From Deltaproteobacteria bacterium (lineage in GTDB: Bacteria > Campylobacterota_A > Desulfurellia > JAGGSF01): 13,027 nt of DNA. Each line of letters starts with the position of its first letter. The first letter of the stretch is position 1. Under the pieces are notes generated by a model. The model made no database searches and was not told the DNA's origin. It saw nothing but the letters and a program-made list of their open reading frames with translations. Shown here in pieces: positions 1 to 8,352 of the stretch. Location of the stretch: positions 1 through 13,027 of the forward strand of contig JAGGSF010000059.1 of the NCBI GenBank assembly GCA_021159235.1, in the 5' to 3' direction. A program made the translations under genes and the position numbers.

Positions 1-332
1 ATTTTCTTGAAATCAGCATAGAAAAGGCACGCACCATGGCTTTTACCGGTATCGTTATCCTGGAAATGGTAAACATCTGGAACTTCCGCTCCTTAAGGAT
101 GCCCTTAGCAAAGATAGGCTTGTTCAGCAATCCCTGGTTCATTGTAGCCTGGCTACTCAGTATCGGCTTACAAATTGCTGTTGTCTATGTGCCGTTCATG
201 CAAAAGATGTTTCACACTATAGCTCTTTCTTTAAATGACTGGCTGTTTATGATTGTTATTTCTTTACCTATATTTGTTATACCAGAGATTATAAAGTTAC
301 TCCTTTTTCAAAGGTCTTCTCATCAACTCTGA
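1..332 (+). CDS. P-type cation (probably Ca2+) ATPase, C-terminal fragment
   Basis: This is the 3' end of a gene that begins left of the window; the frame is open from base 3 (FLEISIEKARTMAFT...), so the ATG at 36 is internal. The fragment matches the C-terminal membrane domain of P2-type ATPases such as SERCA and PacL. It has the end of one helix (AFTGIVILEMVNIWN), a helix at NPWFIVAWLLSIGLQIAVVYV, and a last helix at DWLFMIVISLPIFVIPEIIK, with the family's 'E..K' ending. The Glu in 'ILEMVN' (codon 63-65) aligns with the Ca2+-binding Glu of SERCA helix M8 (IEMCN), so Ca2+ is the likely ion. This is inferred, since the remaining ion-binding and phosphorylation motifs lie outside the window. 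The last 36 bases overlap the 3' end of gpsA on the other strand. Confidence 0.85.
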   Translation, partial: FLEISIEKARTMAFTGIVILEMVNIWNFRSLRMPLAKIGLFSNPWFIVAWLLSIGLQIAVVYVPFMQKMFHTIALSLNDWLFMIVISLPIFVIPEIIKLLLFQRSSHQL

Positions 333-1283
333 TAAAACCTGAAACGGTTTTTTGTCCTGGTATAGAATATCATAGACTGCAAATGTAATGGGCATATCCA
401 CATTATACCTCTTTGCCAGTTTAGTAGCTGACTTTGCGGTATCTATACCTTCAGCCACCATAATCAAATTTTGAATAATATGAGATAGTTTTTCTCCTCT
501 GCCCAACCTTAATCCCACCTCCCTGTTTCTACTCAATTTTCCAGTGCAGGTGAGAATTAAATCTCCAGCACCGGAAAGACCCATAAATGTTTCCTCTTTC
601 GCATTCAATCTCTTTCCCAATCTCTTTATCTCCACCAGTCCTCTGGTAATCAAAGCCGCTCTGGCATTTTCGCCTAAATTGAGCCCATCCGATATACCAC
701 AGGCAATGGCAACCACATTCTTCAACGCACCTGCCAGTTGCACGCCCAAAACATCATTCGAGGTATAGGTGCGAAAATAGGGGGTAAAAAAGATATGCTG
801 CAGCTCTGTTGCTAAATTCATATCATAAGAGGCAATTACGGTAGCAGTGGGCAATTCCATAGCCACTTCTAAAGCAAAATTTGGACCTGAGAGCTGAGCA
901 AAATTCTCTACATTCAATATCTCTTTCACAATGTCTGATGGAAGATATAGTGTCTGTTTTTCAATGCCCTTGCCGCAGTTTACAAATATATGCCTCTTTG
1001 TTACATGGTCTTTTATCCTTAGAAGTGTTTCCCTTAAGAATTGAACAGGCACCGCCAGAACCACAATCTCCGCCTGAGACAAACATTCATCTACTGAAGA
1101 TGTAAATTTCAATTGAGGACAAAGCCTTACCCGAGGCAAATATATTTCATTAATTCTCTTTTCATTCAATATCCCAAGCAGTTTTTTACTTCTTACATAC
1201 AGTGAAACATCATAATTCTTCTTTGCTAAAAGATTGGCCAAAGCCGTACCCCATGAACCTCCCCCAATAGCACAAATCTTCAT
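297..1283 (-). CDS. gpsA: glycerol-3-phosphate dehydrogenase [NAD(P)+]
   Basis: The enzyme reduces dihydroxyacetone phosphate to sn-glycerol-3-phosphate in the cytosol, supplying the backbone for phospholipids. The 328-residue length is normal. The N-terminal Rossmann motif is IGGGSWGTALA (residues 6-16). NCGKGIE (102-108) and GPNFALEV (133-140) follow, then the catalytic helix LAGALKNVVAIA with the catalytic Lys at 188. Substrate-site motifs are GENARAALITRGL (204-216) and LSGAGDLILTCTG (236-248). The start ATG shares the four bases ATGA with the coaX stop, which implies translational coupling. It is the last gene of the hom operon, and its 3' end overlaps the convergent ATPase gene. No intrinsic terminator is visible there. 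Confidence 0.96.
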   Translation of the reverse strand: MKICAIGGGSWGTALANLLAKKNYDVSLYVRSKKLLGILNEKRINEIYLPRVRLCPQLKFTSSVDECLSQAEIVVLAVPVQFLRETLLRIKDHVTKRHIFVNCGKGIEKQTLYLPSDIVKEILNVENFAQLSGPNFALEVAMELPTATVIASYDMNLATELQHIFFTPYFRTYTSNDVLGVQLAGALKNVVAIACGISDGLNLGENARAALITRGLVEIKRLGKRLNAKEETFMGLSGAGDLILTCTGKLSRNREVGLRLGRGEKLSHIIQNLIMVAEGIDTAKSATKLAKRYNVDMPITFAVYDILYQDKKPFQVLSELMRRPLKKE

Positions 1284-2038
1284 CTATTCTTCTCGTACAG
1301 TATCTTTAATCCATAGAGGGTAAGATGTGGTCTCAGATAATCAATGGAAGGAACACAACGATGAAAAAATCCTGCCTGCCCACCGGTAGCTACCACTACA
1401 GCTTTGCTACCAATTTCCTTCTTTATCCTTTTAATCATGCCTTCCACCATTGAAATATATCCATACACAAGCCCAGATTGAATACTGGAAACGGTGTTCT
1501 TCCCTATGACAGAAGGAGGAAGAACCAATGGCACTTTGGGTAGCTTAGCTGTTTTTTCACTTAAAGCTTCCGAGGCAATAGAAATACCAGGTGAGATTGC
1601 TCCTCCCATATATTCTCCCTTACTGGATACCACATCAAAGGTAATTGCAGTGCCATAATCAACAACGATAAGATCTGTTTTAAATTCACTATAGGCAGCT
1701 ACAGCATTTACAATTCTATCTGCACCCACTTCTTTTGGACTGTCGTATTTTATAGTTATTCCTGTTTTAATACCCGGCTCTACCTGAATAACATCTACAT
1801 TGAATAAAACATTTATCGCTTTTGACATATCCTGCGTAGTTTGAGGAACAACGCTGGATATAATAGCTCCTTCAACATGCTTTCTAAATTTGTGCATATT
1901 AAATATCTCATGAAGGAAGACACAGTATTCATCCCTTGTTCTATCTGGCTGAGTGGAGATAGTTGAATGGTACAGTTTATCTCCATCAAATATTCCAATA
2001 TCCGTATGGGTATTACCTATATCCACCACCAGAATCAT
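1280..2038 (-). CDS. coaX: type III pantothenate kinase
   Basis: CoaX phosphorylates pantothenate, the first step of coenzyme A synthesis. The type III enzyme belongs to the ASKHA fold, needs a monovalent cation and is not feedback-inhibited by CoA. The 252-residue length is typical. Visible motifs are the N-terminal phosphate loop DIGNT (6-10), SSVVP (61-65), GADRIVN (105-111, containing the catalytic Asp), DYGTAITFD (127-135), GGAISPG (145-151), and a TGG near 218. The start Met directly precedes the conserved ILVVDIGNT strand. This makes the 26-bp overlap with the end of tyrS real rather than a start-site artefact; AAGGA and GAGGG lie just upstream. It overlaps gpsA by 4 bp. Confidence 0.95.
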   Translation of the reverse strand: MILVVDIGNTHTDIGIFDGDKLYHSTISTQPDRTRDEYCVFLHEIFNMHKFRKHVEGAIISSVVPQTTQDMSKAINVLFNVDVIQVEPGIKTGITIKYDSPKEVGADRIVNAVAAYSEFKTDLIVVDYGTAITFDVVSSKGEYMGGAISPGISIASEALSEKTAKLPKVPLVLPPSVIGKNTVSSIQSGLVYGYISMVEGMIKRIKKEIGSKAVVVATGGQAGFFHRCVPSIDYLRPHLTLYGLKILYEKNR

Positions 2039-3239
2039 TAATCCTTACCCTCTTTATGCGTTTTTTTCCCACCTTTATTGTAAATTCTACTCCTGGAGAA
2101 AGGTGCCTGTCTATGTCCAGCACCTGTTTGCCATCAATCTTCACCGCACCGCTTCCTATCAATCTTCTTGCTTCAGAGGTAGAACTGCAAAGGCCTATGT
2201 TTTTTAAAAGACGACATATCCACACATCCTCTTCTGATTTTATCTCCACCGTTTCTATTTCCTGCGGTATTTCTCTATGCACAAACATCGTATCAAAATA
2301 CCTCTTTGCTCTTTCTGCCTCCTTCGCAGAGTAAAATCTCTTTACCATCTCCAAAGCCAAGATACTCTTTGCTTCCTTGGGATGTAGATTTTTTTTTATA
2401 TCTTCAATTTCACGCATATCCTTTTCACTCAAAAGTTCGTAATACCTCCACATAAGCTCATCAGAGATGGACATAATCTTTCCATAGATTTCCTCCGGCG
2501 GTTCTGTGATGCCTATACAATTCCCCAGGCTTTTACTCATCTTCCGCACACCATCCAGCCCTTCCAAAAGGGGTACTGTTATTACAACCTGCAGCTTCTG
2601 TCCAAAATCTTTCTGCAAGTTTCTCCCTACCAGCAGATTGAATTTTTGATCTGTCCCCCCTATCTCTACATCGGCTCCGATATGAACAGAATCGTAAGCC
2701 TGCAATAGCGGATAAAGAAATTCATGAATATAAATGGGGATGTTGCCTTTAAATCTCTTATCAAAGTCATCCCTCTCTAACATTCTTGCTACCGTCATCT
2801 TAGAAGAAAGGTTGATCATCTCTCTGGCAGAAAGCTTGCCGCACCATTCGCTGTTGTACAAAACAACTGTTTTCTCAGGATCTAATATTTTGAATACCTG
2901 ATTTCTATATGTCTCTGCATTCTCCTTTACCTGTTTTTCAGAAAGGGGTTTCCTCACCTCATCCCTTCCCGAGGGGTCACCAATCATGGCTGTAAAATCA
3001 CCAATAATAAAATAGACTGTATGCCCTAAGTCCTGAAATTGTCTTAACTTATTCAATAAAACCACATGACCTAAGTGAATATCAGGCGCTGTAGGATCAA
3101 ATCCCACCTTTATCTTCAAGGGTTTGTCCTTCTGTATGGATTCCCGCAGTTTTTCCTTCAATTCCTGTTCCTCTATGAGTTCTGCTATCCCTCTCTTTAT
3201 CACCCGTATTTCTTCTTGAACCACATCTTCTATATTCAT
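2013..3239 (-). CDS. tyrS: tyrosine--tRNA ligase (TyrZ-like type)
   Basis: This class I aminoacyl-tRNA synthetase charges tRNA-Tyr. It has 408 residues, normal for the family. The ATP-binding HIGH signature appears as HLGH (55-58) in [11 protein letters not shown], followed by [15 protein letters not shown] (78-92). KMSKS is at 233-237. An S4 RNA-binding domain occupies the C-terminal 60 or so residues ([27 protein letters not shown]...). The long N-terminal helix and the '[13 protein letters not shown]' context point to the TyrZ-like subgroup rather than the E. coli TyrS form. The recJ stop and tyrS start are directly adjacent (TGA-ATG). A good SD, GAGGAG (3246-3251), lies inside the recJ end with a 6-nt spacer. 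Confidence 0.96.
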   Translation of the reverse strand: MNIEDVVQEEIRVIKRGIAELIEEQELKEKLRESIQKDKPLKIKVGFDPTAPDIHLGHVVLLNKLRQFQDLGHTVYFIIGDFTAMIGDPSGRDEVRKPLSEKQVKENAETYRNQVFKILDPEKTVVLYNSEWCGKLSAREMINLSSKMTVARMLERDDFDKRFKGNIPIYIHEFLYPLLQAYDSVHIGADVEIGGTDQKFNLLVGRNLQKDFGQKLQVVITVPLLEGLDGVRKMSKSLGNCIGITEPPEEIYGKIMSISDELMWRYYELLSEKDMREIEDIKKNLHPKEAKSILALEMVKRFYSAKEAERAKRYFDTMFVHREIPQEIETVEIKSEEDVWICRLLKNIGLCSSTSEARRLIGSGAVKIDGKQVLDIDRHLSPGVEFTIKVGKKRIKRVRINDSGGGYR

Positions 3240-4886
3240 TCAATTCTCCTCGAATATTTCTTCTATGTTAAAAAATGGGAAGTTCAGTTGGGGACTGAAA
3301 AGAATATAGTACATTTTATCCTGTTTTATCTTCTTCGTTGAAGACTTTTTTATGTATGCATCCCACAGTTTTCCCCCCTGTAGAATATGTGCCTTACTGT
3401 CATAAGCTACGATTCTCGCTTTAGTGAGAAAACGAGGAAATGGGTTGCCTTCTCCAAAAGGCTGCATCCGTGCAATTTCCCTGAGCGTCTTTTTTTCAAA
3501 TACATCAAGCTTTATCTCGCAGTCCACATCTATGGAAGGGTAATATGTATCTTTTACCAGCCTCATAAATCTATCTGCAAAATCCCTTATCTTTTCTGTT
3601 TTTATGGTAAATCCCACTGCCCTTTCATGTCCTCCAAACCTATCTAAGAATGTACTCACCTCCTCCATCGCTTCAAACATATTAAATCCGTTCACACCTC
3701 TTCCCGAACCAACACTCAGAAACCCGTTTTCGGAGATGATAACCGCAGGTTTTCCATACTGGTAAGTAACCTGATTTGCCACCAGCCCGACAATACCTCT
3801 ATGCCAATGAGGAGAGGAAAGGACAATAGCCGGATCGTCTGTATTAATGTGTTTCCTTATAACCCTCAATACATTTTTCTGAATATCCTGCCGAAGTTTA
3901 TTCAATTCAATCAGCTTTCTTGCCAATCTGGCACTCTCCTCCTCATCACTTGAGGTGAGGAGTTCAACAGAAAGGGATGGCAAATCCATTCTTCCTGCGG
4001 CATTGATGTGAGGAATCAATATATGAGAAAAATACCTGTCTCCTCTAAACCGATAATCGTTACACAATTTCTTTAACATCTTTATGCCTGTACAACCGTC
4101 TCTCTCTATCTCATCCATACCGTAGATTGTCCACAATCTGTTTTCCTTGATCAGGGGCACCATATCTCCCATTGTTCCCAGAGCTACCACATCTAAATAC
4201 TTTCTCAGGTTGGGTTCTCTTGATTTGAAGTAACCTCTTTCCCTCAATTTCATTCTTAAAGCAACGATAAAACAAAACGCAATGCCCACCGCAGCCAAAT
4301 CCCTCAGGGGAAACCTATTTTCTTTTCTTTGGGGATTGATCAATATAAAATTTGCATCTTCCTTTGTAAGTTTGTGGTGATCAATCACAATAACATCCAT
4401 TCCTCTGTTCTTTGCGTATTCTATTTCTGAAAAGGCATTCGTTCCATTGTCCACTGCAATAATCAAACTACAGCCTGTTTCTTTCGCATAATCTATGGCA
4501 TTCTTATTTATACCATATCCCTCTTCCCTCTTTGGAATGTACCAGCCTGCACCTTTTCCTATCTCATTGAAAAAGTTCACAAGCAATGCAGTCCCTGACA
4601 AACCATCCACATCATAATCTCCCACCACGAGGATTCCCTCATTGTGCTCTATGGCGTGTATAGTTCGTTCTACCCCCTCCTCCATATCAGGTAACAAAAA
4701 GGGAGAAGACATGTCTCCCAATGTAGGATGAAAGAAAGACCTGACCTCCTTATAAGAAACATTCCTATTTTTCAACAGAACTTTTGTTAAAGTGCTTACA
4801 TCCAGATTGGGAAAGTCATCCTTCTCTTCATACTTACCAATGATATTTATGTTTTTGTATACACCATCAATATTTCGAAGGAGCAT
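3240..4886 (-). CDS. recJ: single-stranded-DNA-specific exonuclease RecJ
   Basis: RecJ is a 5'-to-3' ssDNA exonuclease acting in recombination and mismatch/base-excision repair. Starting at the ATG at 4886 the protein has 548 residues, near the usual length. The DHH phosphoesterase domain shows GDYDVDG (89-95), AVDNGT (144-149), IDHH (168-171) and GTMGDMVPL (237-245). A linker motif PHINAAGRM (292-300) follows; many relatives have PR here, so the His is a small variation. The DHHA1 domain has HRGIVG (362-367), GSGRG (394-398) and GGH (418-420), and an OB-like segment contains PFGEGNP (476-482). The frame stays open upstream to 4982, but that extension lies inside the Nudix-coding sequence and lacks family similarity. 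From 4886 the overlap with the upstream gene is only 20 bp. The SD is weak (TTTTGAGA), so expression may depend on coupling. Confidence 0.93.
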   Translation of the reverse strand: MLLRNIDGVYKNINIIGKYEEKDDFPNLDVSTLTKVLLKNRNVSYKEVRSFFHPTLGDMSSPFLLPDMEEGVERTIHAIEHNEGILVVGDYDVDGLSGTALLVNFFNEIGKGAGWYIPKREEGYGINKNAIDYAKETGCSLIIAVDNGTNAFSEIEYAKNRGMDVIVIDHHKLTKEDANFILINPQRKENRFPLRDLAAVGIAFCFIVALRMKLRERGYFKSREPNLRKYLDVVALGTMGDMVPLIKENRLWTIYGMDEIERDGCTGIKMLKKLCNDYRFRGDRYFSHILIPHINAAGRMDLPSLSVELLTSSDEEESARLARKLIELNKLRQDIQKNVLRVIRKHINTDDPAIVLSSPHWHRGIVGLVANQVTYQYGKPAVIISENGFLSVGSGRGVNGFNMFEAMEEVSTFLDRFGGHERAVGFTIKTEKIRDFADRFMRLVKDTYYPSIDVDCEIKLDVFEKKTLREIARMQPFGEGNPFPRFLTKARIVAYDSKAHILQGGKLWDAYIKKSSTKKIKQDKMYYILFSPQLNFPFFNIEEIFEEN

Positions 4887-5298
4887 ATTTCTCAAAATAA
4901 TCGCCAAGAATCCTTTTGTGATCAAAGGCCATCCTATCTGGAATTTCACCCCTTCTGAATATTGCAGCTTCCATAGCATCATCTCCTGCCCTTAGAATTC
5001 CTTTCCCCTTTGCCACAAACACAACAGACAGGGTATGGCTGCGTGGATCCCTATCGGGATCTGAATAAACACCTAAGATATCCTTTAACTCTACACTTAA
5101 GCCTGTCTCCTCCTTCGCTTCTCTTATTGCTGCATCTTCTGCACGCTCACCCCATCCTATAAATCCTCCTGGTATTGCCCATCCGTAAGGATAATTCCTC
5201 CTCTTTATGAGCACTATTCCCCCTTTGAATTCAGTGATAATATCTACCGTAGGGATAGGATTTTCATATACCTTAACCGGATAACTGCATCTGGGACA
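4867..5298 (-). other. Nudix hydrolase domain region of the ArgH fusion
   Basis: This part of the argH ORF encodes the C-terminal Nudix module (residues 465-607). It starts at CPRC, half of the zinc ribbon often found at the N-terminus of free-standing Nudix enzymes of this type. The catalytic helix carries all consensus Glu and Arg residues of the Nudix box, so activity on a nucleoside-diphosphate-linked substrate is expected. ADP-ribose is the likeliest substrate by family resemblance (RDPR-H and AFDH motifs); 8-oxo-dGTP and other nucleotides cannot be excluded. A stand-alone relative would begin only a few residues before CPRC, so essentially the whole enzyme is appended. Confidence 0.88.
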
Positions 5299-6690
5299 AC
5301 CGATAATCCTTCCTTCTTCCTTTATTTTTCTTTCCCTTTTAATCTCATCAATAATCTTTTTTACACCTACCCTTGCTGTGCCCCCATAAGAAGTGCGATT
5401 CTCTATAGATCTTTCAATATCAAACACACTGTATACATCCTCATCAAACAATGGAGAAAAATCCCTCAATTCATCTATTTTAAGCTCCTTTAAATGCCTT
5501 TTATTCTGCTCACAAAAAGAAACAATACCGCCTACAACCCGATGGGCATTCCTAAAAGAAAGGCCTTTCCTTACTAGATAATCAGCAAGGTCTGTAGCAA
5601 CAATGAATTCATCCATCGCCTCCCTCATTCTCTCTTTACGCAATACAATCCCCGGCAACAAAGAGTTAAAAATGTTTAAAACATCTATCGTTGTTTCCAC
5701 AGAATCAAATATGCATTCTTTGTCTTCCTGGAGGTCTCTATTGTATGAAAGCGGCAATCCCTTCATGGTTACTAAAAGTGAAATGAGATTTCCATATATT
5801 CTTCCCGTTTTCCCTCTGATGAGTTCCAATGCATCAGGATTCTTTTTCTGAGGCATCATACTGGAACCAGTGCAAAATGCATCAGGAAGTTCCAAGAAAC
5901 CAAACTCTGGAGAGGAAAATAGTATAAAATCCTCACACAATCTGGAAGTATGCATAAAAAAAATACTGCAATTGGAAAGAAATTCCACAGCGAAATCCCT
6001 GTCCGATACACTATCTATACTATTCCGAGAAAGCTTTGAAAAATTGAGTTTTTCAGCCACAAATTTCCTGTCAATAGGAAAAGATGTGCCAGCCAGTGCT
6101 CCTGAACCCAGCGGCATAACATCAATTCTATTTATGGAAGAGAGAAACCTCTCTCTATCCCTTTTGAACTTTTCGTAATAGGCTAAGATATAATGAGAAA
6201 AAAGAATAGGTTGAGCATGTTGAAGATGTGTAAATCCAGGCATAACTGCATCTATGTTCTTCTCTGCAAGCTCCAAAATCTTTTCTAAAAGCTCATCTAT
6301 TCCGTCTATAATCTCTACGCTCTTCTCCCTTAAATATAATCTCTCATCTAAAGATATCTGATCGTTCCTGCTCCTGGCGGTATGCAGCTTTGCCGCCGCA
6401 TCTCCGATCTTCTCTAAGAGTCTCTTTTCTATTGCGGTATGTATATCTTCATCCTGTATCTGAAATCTAAAATTGCCACTTTCAATCTCTTCCTTTATTT
6501 CATTCAAACCTCTAACGATCCTTTCTCCCTCTTCCTTCCCGATTATACCTTGCTTTGAAAGCATTTCAACATGAGCAATACTGCCCTCAATATCATACTT
6601 GTACAACTTCTTATCAAAACTGATGGATTGACTGAATCTCTCCATCAAATCGCTAATACCCTCTCTGAACCTGCTATCCCACATCTTCAT
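4867..6690 (-). CDS. argH: argininosuccinate lyase fused to a Nudix (ADP-ribose pyrophosphatase-like) domain
   Basis: Residues 1-455 are a complete argininosuccinate lyase, which splits argininosuccinate into arginine and fumarate in arginine synthesis. Motifs are HTARSRNDQ (103-111), HLQHAQP (155-161), the fumarase/ASL signature GSSMMPQKKNPD (275-286) with its catalytic Ser, and NRDLQEDKE (317-325). After a charged linker (about 450-463) comes a full Nudix module of about 143 residues. It has CPRC (465-468), YENPIPTVD, and a perfect Nudix box GX5EX7REXXEEXG at 509-530. The SDPDRDPRSHT and MAFDHKRIL segments resemble COG1051 ADP-ribose pyrophosphatases. The frame is continuous and both parts keep their key residues. 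No ATG, GTG or TTG lies in frame near the junction to make a separate Nudix protein. The start overlaps hom by 17 bp; the ATG at 6684 is an alternative. Confidence 0.93.
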   Translation of the reverse strand: MKMWDSRFREGISDLMERFSQSISFDKKLYKYDIEGSIAHVEMLSKQGIIGKEEGERIVRGLNEIKEEIESGNFRFQIQDEDIHTAIEKRLLEKIGDAAAKLHTARSRNDQISLDERLYLREKSVEIIDGIDELLEKILELAEKNIDAVMPGFTHLQHAQPILFSHYILAYYEKFKRDRERFLSSINRIDVMPLGSGALAGTSFPIDRKFVAEKLNFSKLSRNSIDSVSDRDFAVEFLSNCSIFFMHTSRLCEDFILFSSPEFGFLELPDAFCTGSSMMPQKKNPDALELIRGKTGRIYGNLISLLVTMKGLPLSYNRDLQEDKECIFDSVETTIDVLNIFNSLLPGIVLRKERMREAMDEFIVATDLADYLVRKGLSFRNAHRVVGGIVSFCEQNKRHLKELKIDELRDFSPLFDEDVYSVFDIERSIENRTSYGGTARVGVKKIIDEIKRERKIKEEGRIIGCPRCSYPVKVYENPIPTVDIITEFKGGIVLIKRRNYPYGWAIPGGFIGWGERAEDAAIREAKEETGLSVELKDILGVYSDPDRDPRSHTLSVVFVAKGKGILRAGDDAMEAAIFRRGEIPDRMAFDHKRILGDYFEKYAPSKY

Positions 6691-7978
6691 CTTCTTCCAC
6701 CCTTATAAGTAAGGTCTTATCTCTTACCACATCCAACTTGTCTACAATTTCCACCGCTTTTTTTACATCCTTCTCTCTTGCCCTATGCGTCATAAGGACA
6801 ACAGGTACCCACTCCTTCCCATGACCCAGCTGAATCACAGATTTTATACTGATTCCATGATTACCTAAAACATTGGCTATCTTAGCCAGAACGCCAACAC
6901 TGTCTATAACCCTGAACCTCAGGTAATATTTCATACTCAATGAATTTATATCAATTGTAGGCAGTTTTCTTATATGTTGAAAGGGAAAAGAGAGAAGAGG
7001 AATCCTCAGGTGGGTCTTATAATAAATATTTCTGGAAACATCCATTATGTCAGATACAACACTGGATGCAGTGGGAAAGCTACCCGCCCCCTGACCAATA
7101 TAGGTGGTATCCTCTACTACATCACCCTTTACCGTAATGGCATTGTATACACCATCCACTTTTGCTAAGGTATCCGTTTCCCTTATCATTGCAGGATGAA
7201 CCCGCGCATCTATCTTTCCGCCTTTCATTTTAACAATGCCCAGCAATTTTACCTTATATCCCAATCTCCTGGCGTATTCTAAATCACTGTATTCTATGCC
7301 TCTTATTCCCTCCGTATATACCTCCTGCGCGGTGAGGACTGTTCCAAAAGCCAACGATGCCAAAATTGCCGTTTTATGTGCAGAATCTATACCATCTATA
7401 TCCAGAGAAGGATCTTTCTCTGCAAACCCCAAATCCTGTGCTCTTTTCAATATTTCCTGAAAGGTCTTCCCTTCCTCCAACATACTTGTCAGGATGTAGT
7501 TCGCAGTACCGTTAACGATGCCTTTAATACTCAAGATATTGTTGGCACATAAACCTTCTTTTATCGCCCTTATGATGGGTATTCCTCCTCCAACGCTGGC
7601 CTCAAAGCCCACATCTACCTTTTTCTCATAAGCCTTTTTGAAAATTTCAAAACCGTGTGTAGAAAGCAAAGCCTTGTTTGCTGTAACTACAGAAGAACCA
7701 TTTTCAATAGCCTTTAAAATATACTCCTTTGCCTTATCTATTCCCCCTATGAGTTCTACCACAATATCTAACTTTTCTTTAAACAATTCCTCCGCATCTC
7801 TGGTTATAGTATTGGAAGGAAAAAGCCTTTCAAAAGACCTATCGTATTCAAGGCTTGCAATCTTCTTTATAAAAAGTGGAAACCCCAATCGTTTTTCTAT
7901 TATTTCCCTGTTCTTAACCAGCGTTTTAACTGTTCCAGAGCCTACCGTCCCTAAGCCAATAATACCAATACTTACCAT
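6674..7978 (-). CDS. hom: homoserine dehydrogenase with C-terminal ACT domain
   Basis: The enzyme reduces aspartate semialdehyde to homoserine, the branch point to threonine and methionine. The 434-residue length fits the monofunctional (non-ThrA) form. The N-terminal Rossmann motif is IGLGTVGSGTV (7-17). The substrate domain contains TANKALL (99-105), GGGIPII (130-136), GIVNGTANYIL (153-163) and DIDGIDSAHKTAILA (193-207) with the catalytic Lys at 202. An ACT domain (about 351-428; RFRVIDSVGVLAKIANVLG) suggests allosteric control by threonine. It is the first gene of the operon. The 5' UTR is only about 27 nt, which leaves no room for a riboswitch or attenuator. A GGGGG tract (7990-7994) 11 nt before the ATG is the best SD candidate. 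Confidence 0.96.
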   Translation of the reverse strand: MVSIGIIGLGTVGSGTVKTLVKNREIIEKRLGFPLFIKKIASLEYDRSFERLFPSNTITRDAEELFKEKLDIVVELIGGIDKAKEYILKAIENGSSVVTANKALLSTHGFEIFKKAYEKKVDVGFEASVGGGIPIIRAIKEGLCANNILSIKGIVNGTANYILTSMLEEGKTFQEILKRAQDLGFAEKDPSLDIDGIDSAHKTAILASLAFGTVLTAQEVYTEGIRGIEYSDLEYARRLGYKVKLLGIVKMKGGKIDARVHPAMIRETDTLAKVDGVYNAITVKGDVVEDTTYIGQGAGSFPTASSVVSDIMDVSRNIYYKTHLRIPLLSFPFQHIRKLPTIDINSLSMKYYLRFRVIDSVGVLAKIANVLGNHGISIKSVIQLGHGKEWVPVVLMTHRAREKDVKKAVEIVDKLDVVRDKTLLIRVEEDEDVG

Positions 7979-8011
7979 AAACTTTTCAACCCCCGCACTA
8001 TTTCTTTCAGA

Positions 8012-8040
8012 TTTATAATAAAATCGCTACTCTTTGTCAA
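8012..8040 (-). promoter_or_regulatory. sigma70-type promoter of the hom operon
   Basis: On the minus strand a perfect -35 TTGACA (8035-8040) is followed, after exactly 17 bp, by the -10 TATAAA (8012-8017). Transcription should start near 8005, about 27 nt before the hom ATG. It is the only good promoter I saw for the six overlapping genes down to gpsA. Confidence 0.8.
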
Positions 8041-8058
8041 AGAAAAGTTTTGTTTTAC

Positions 8059-8087
8059 TTGAAAAGTTCATACAACTGTGTTAATTT
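8059..8087 (+). promoter_or_regulatory. possible promoter of the tRNA-Pro/tRNA-Arg unit
   Basis: TTGAAA (8059-8064), a 17-bp spacer and TAATTT (8082-8087) preceded by TGT (extended -10) lie just before tRNA-Pro. The spacing and the short leader, with a start near 8094, resemble the clearer promoter before tRNA-Lys. The -10 matches consensus at only three of six positions, so this is tentative. Its -35 lies 18 bp from the -35 of the divergent hom promoter. Confidence 0.4.
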
Positions 8088-8097
8088 TTGGTGATTG

Positions 8098-8171
8098 CGG
8101 GGTGTAGCGCAGCCTGGTAGCGCACCTGCTTTGGGAGCAGGGAGTCGGAGGTTCAAATCCTCTCACCCCGA
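8098..8171 (+). tRNA. tRNA-Pro (TGG)
   Basis: A full cloverleaf is visible. The acceptor CGGGGTG pairs with CACCCCG over seven pairs, and the D stem is GCGC/GCGC. The anticodon arm is CCTGC-TTTGGGA-GCAGG with anticodon TGG, and the T arm has the loop TTCAAAT. The discriminator is A at 8171. The 3' CCA is not encoded (the next bases are CT), so it must be added after transcription. Only two bases separate it from tRNA-Arg. Confidence 0.95.
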
Positions 8172-8173
8172 CT

Positions 8174-8250
<77 letters not shown>

Positions 8251-8314
8251 CTTTTAAATAGCAACCACACAATCAAAACAAAAAGCTTGATAAATTGATG
8301 AAAGCAAAGTAAAG

Positions 8315-8320
8315 TATAAT
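8315..8320 (+). promoter_or_regulatory. -10-like element before the flavoprotein gene
   Basis: A perfect TATAAT lies 32 bp before the start codon of the flavoprotein gene. The nearest -35-like boxes are badly spaced: TTGATA (8287-8292) gives a 22-bp spacer and TTGATG (8295-8300) gives 14 bp. The promoter may rely on an activator, or the gene may be partly read through from the upstream tRNAs. The rest of 8251-8340 is A/T-rich with no other clear signal. Confidence 0.45.
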
Positions 8321-8352
8321 CAATAAAAAAATATTAAAAAGGGAGGCGTGAG

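Noticed and set aside
4887-4982. 32-residue N-terminal extension of RecJ (MMLWKLQYSEG...)
   Set aside because: The extension lies wholly inside the Nudix-coding end of argH and has no RecJ-like residues. The ATG at 4886 gives a normal-length protein with a short overlap.
8005-8097. Riboswitch or attenuator in front of hom
   Set aside because: The predicted leader is only about 27 nt and shows no leader peptide or stable fold.
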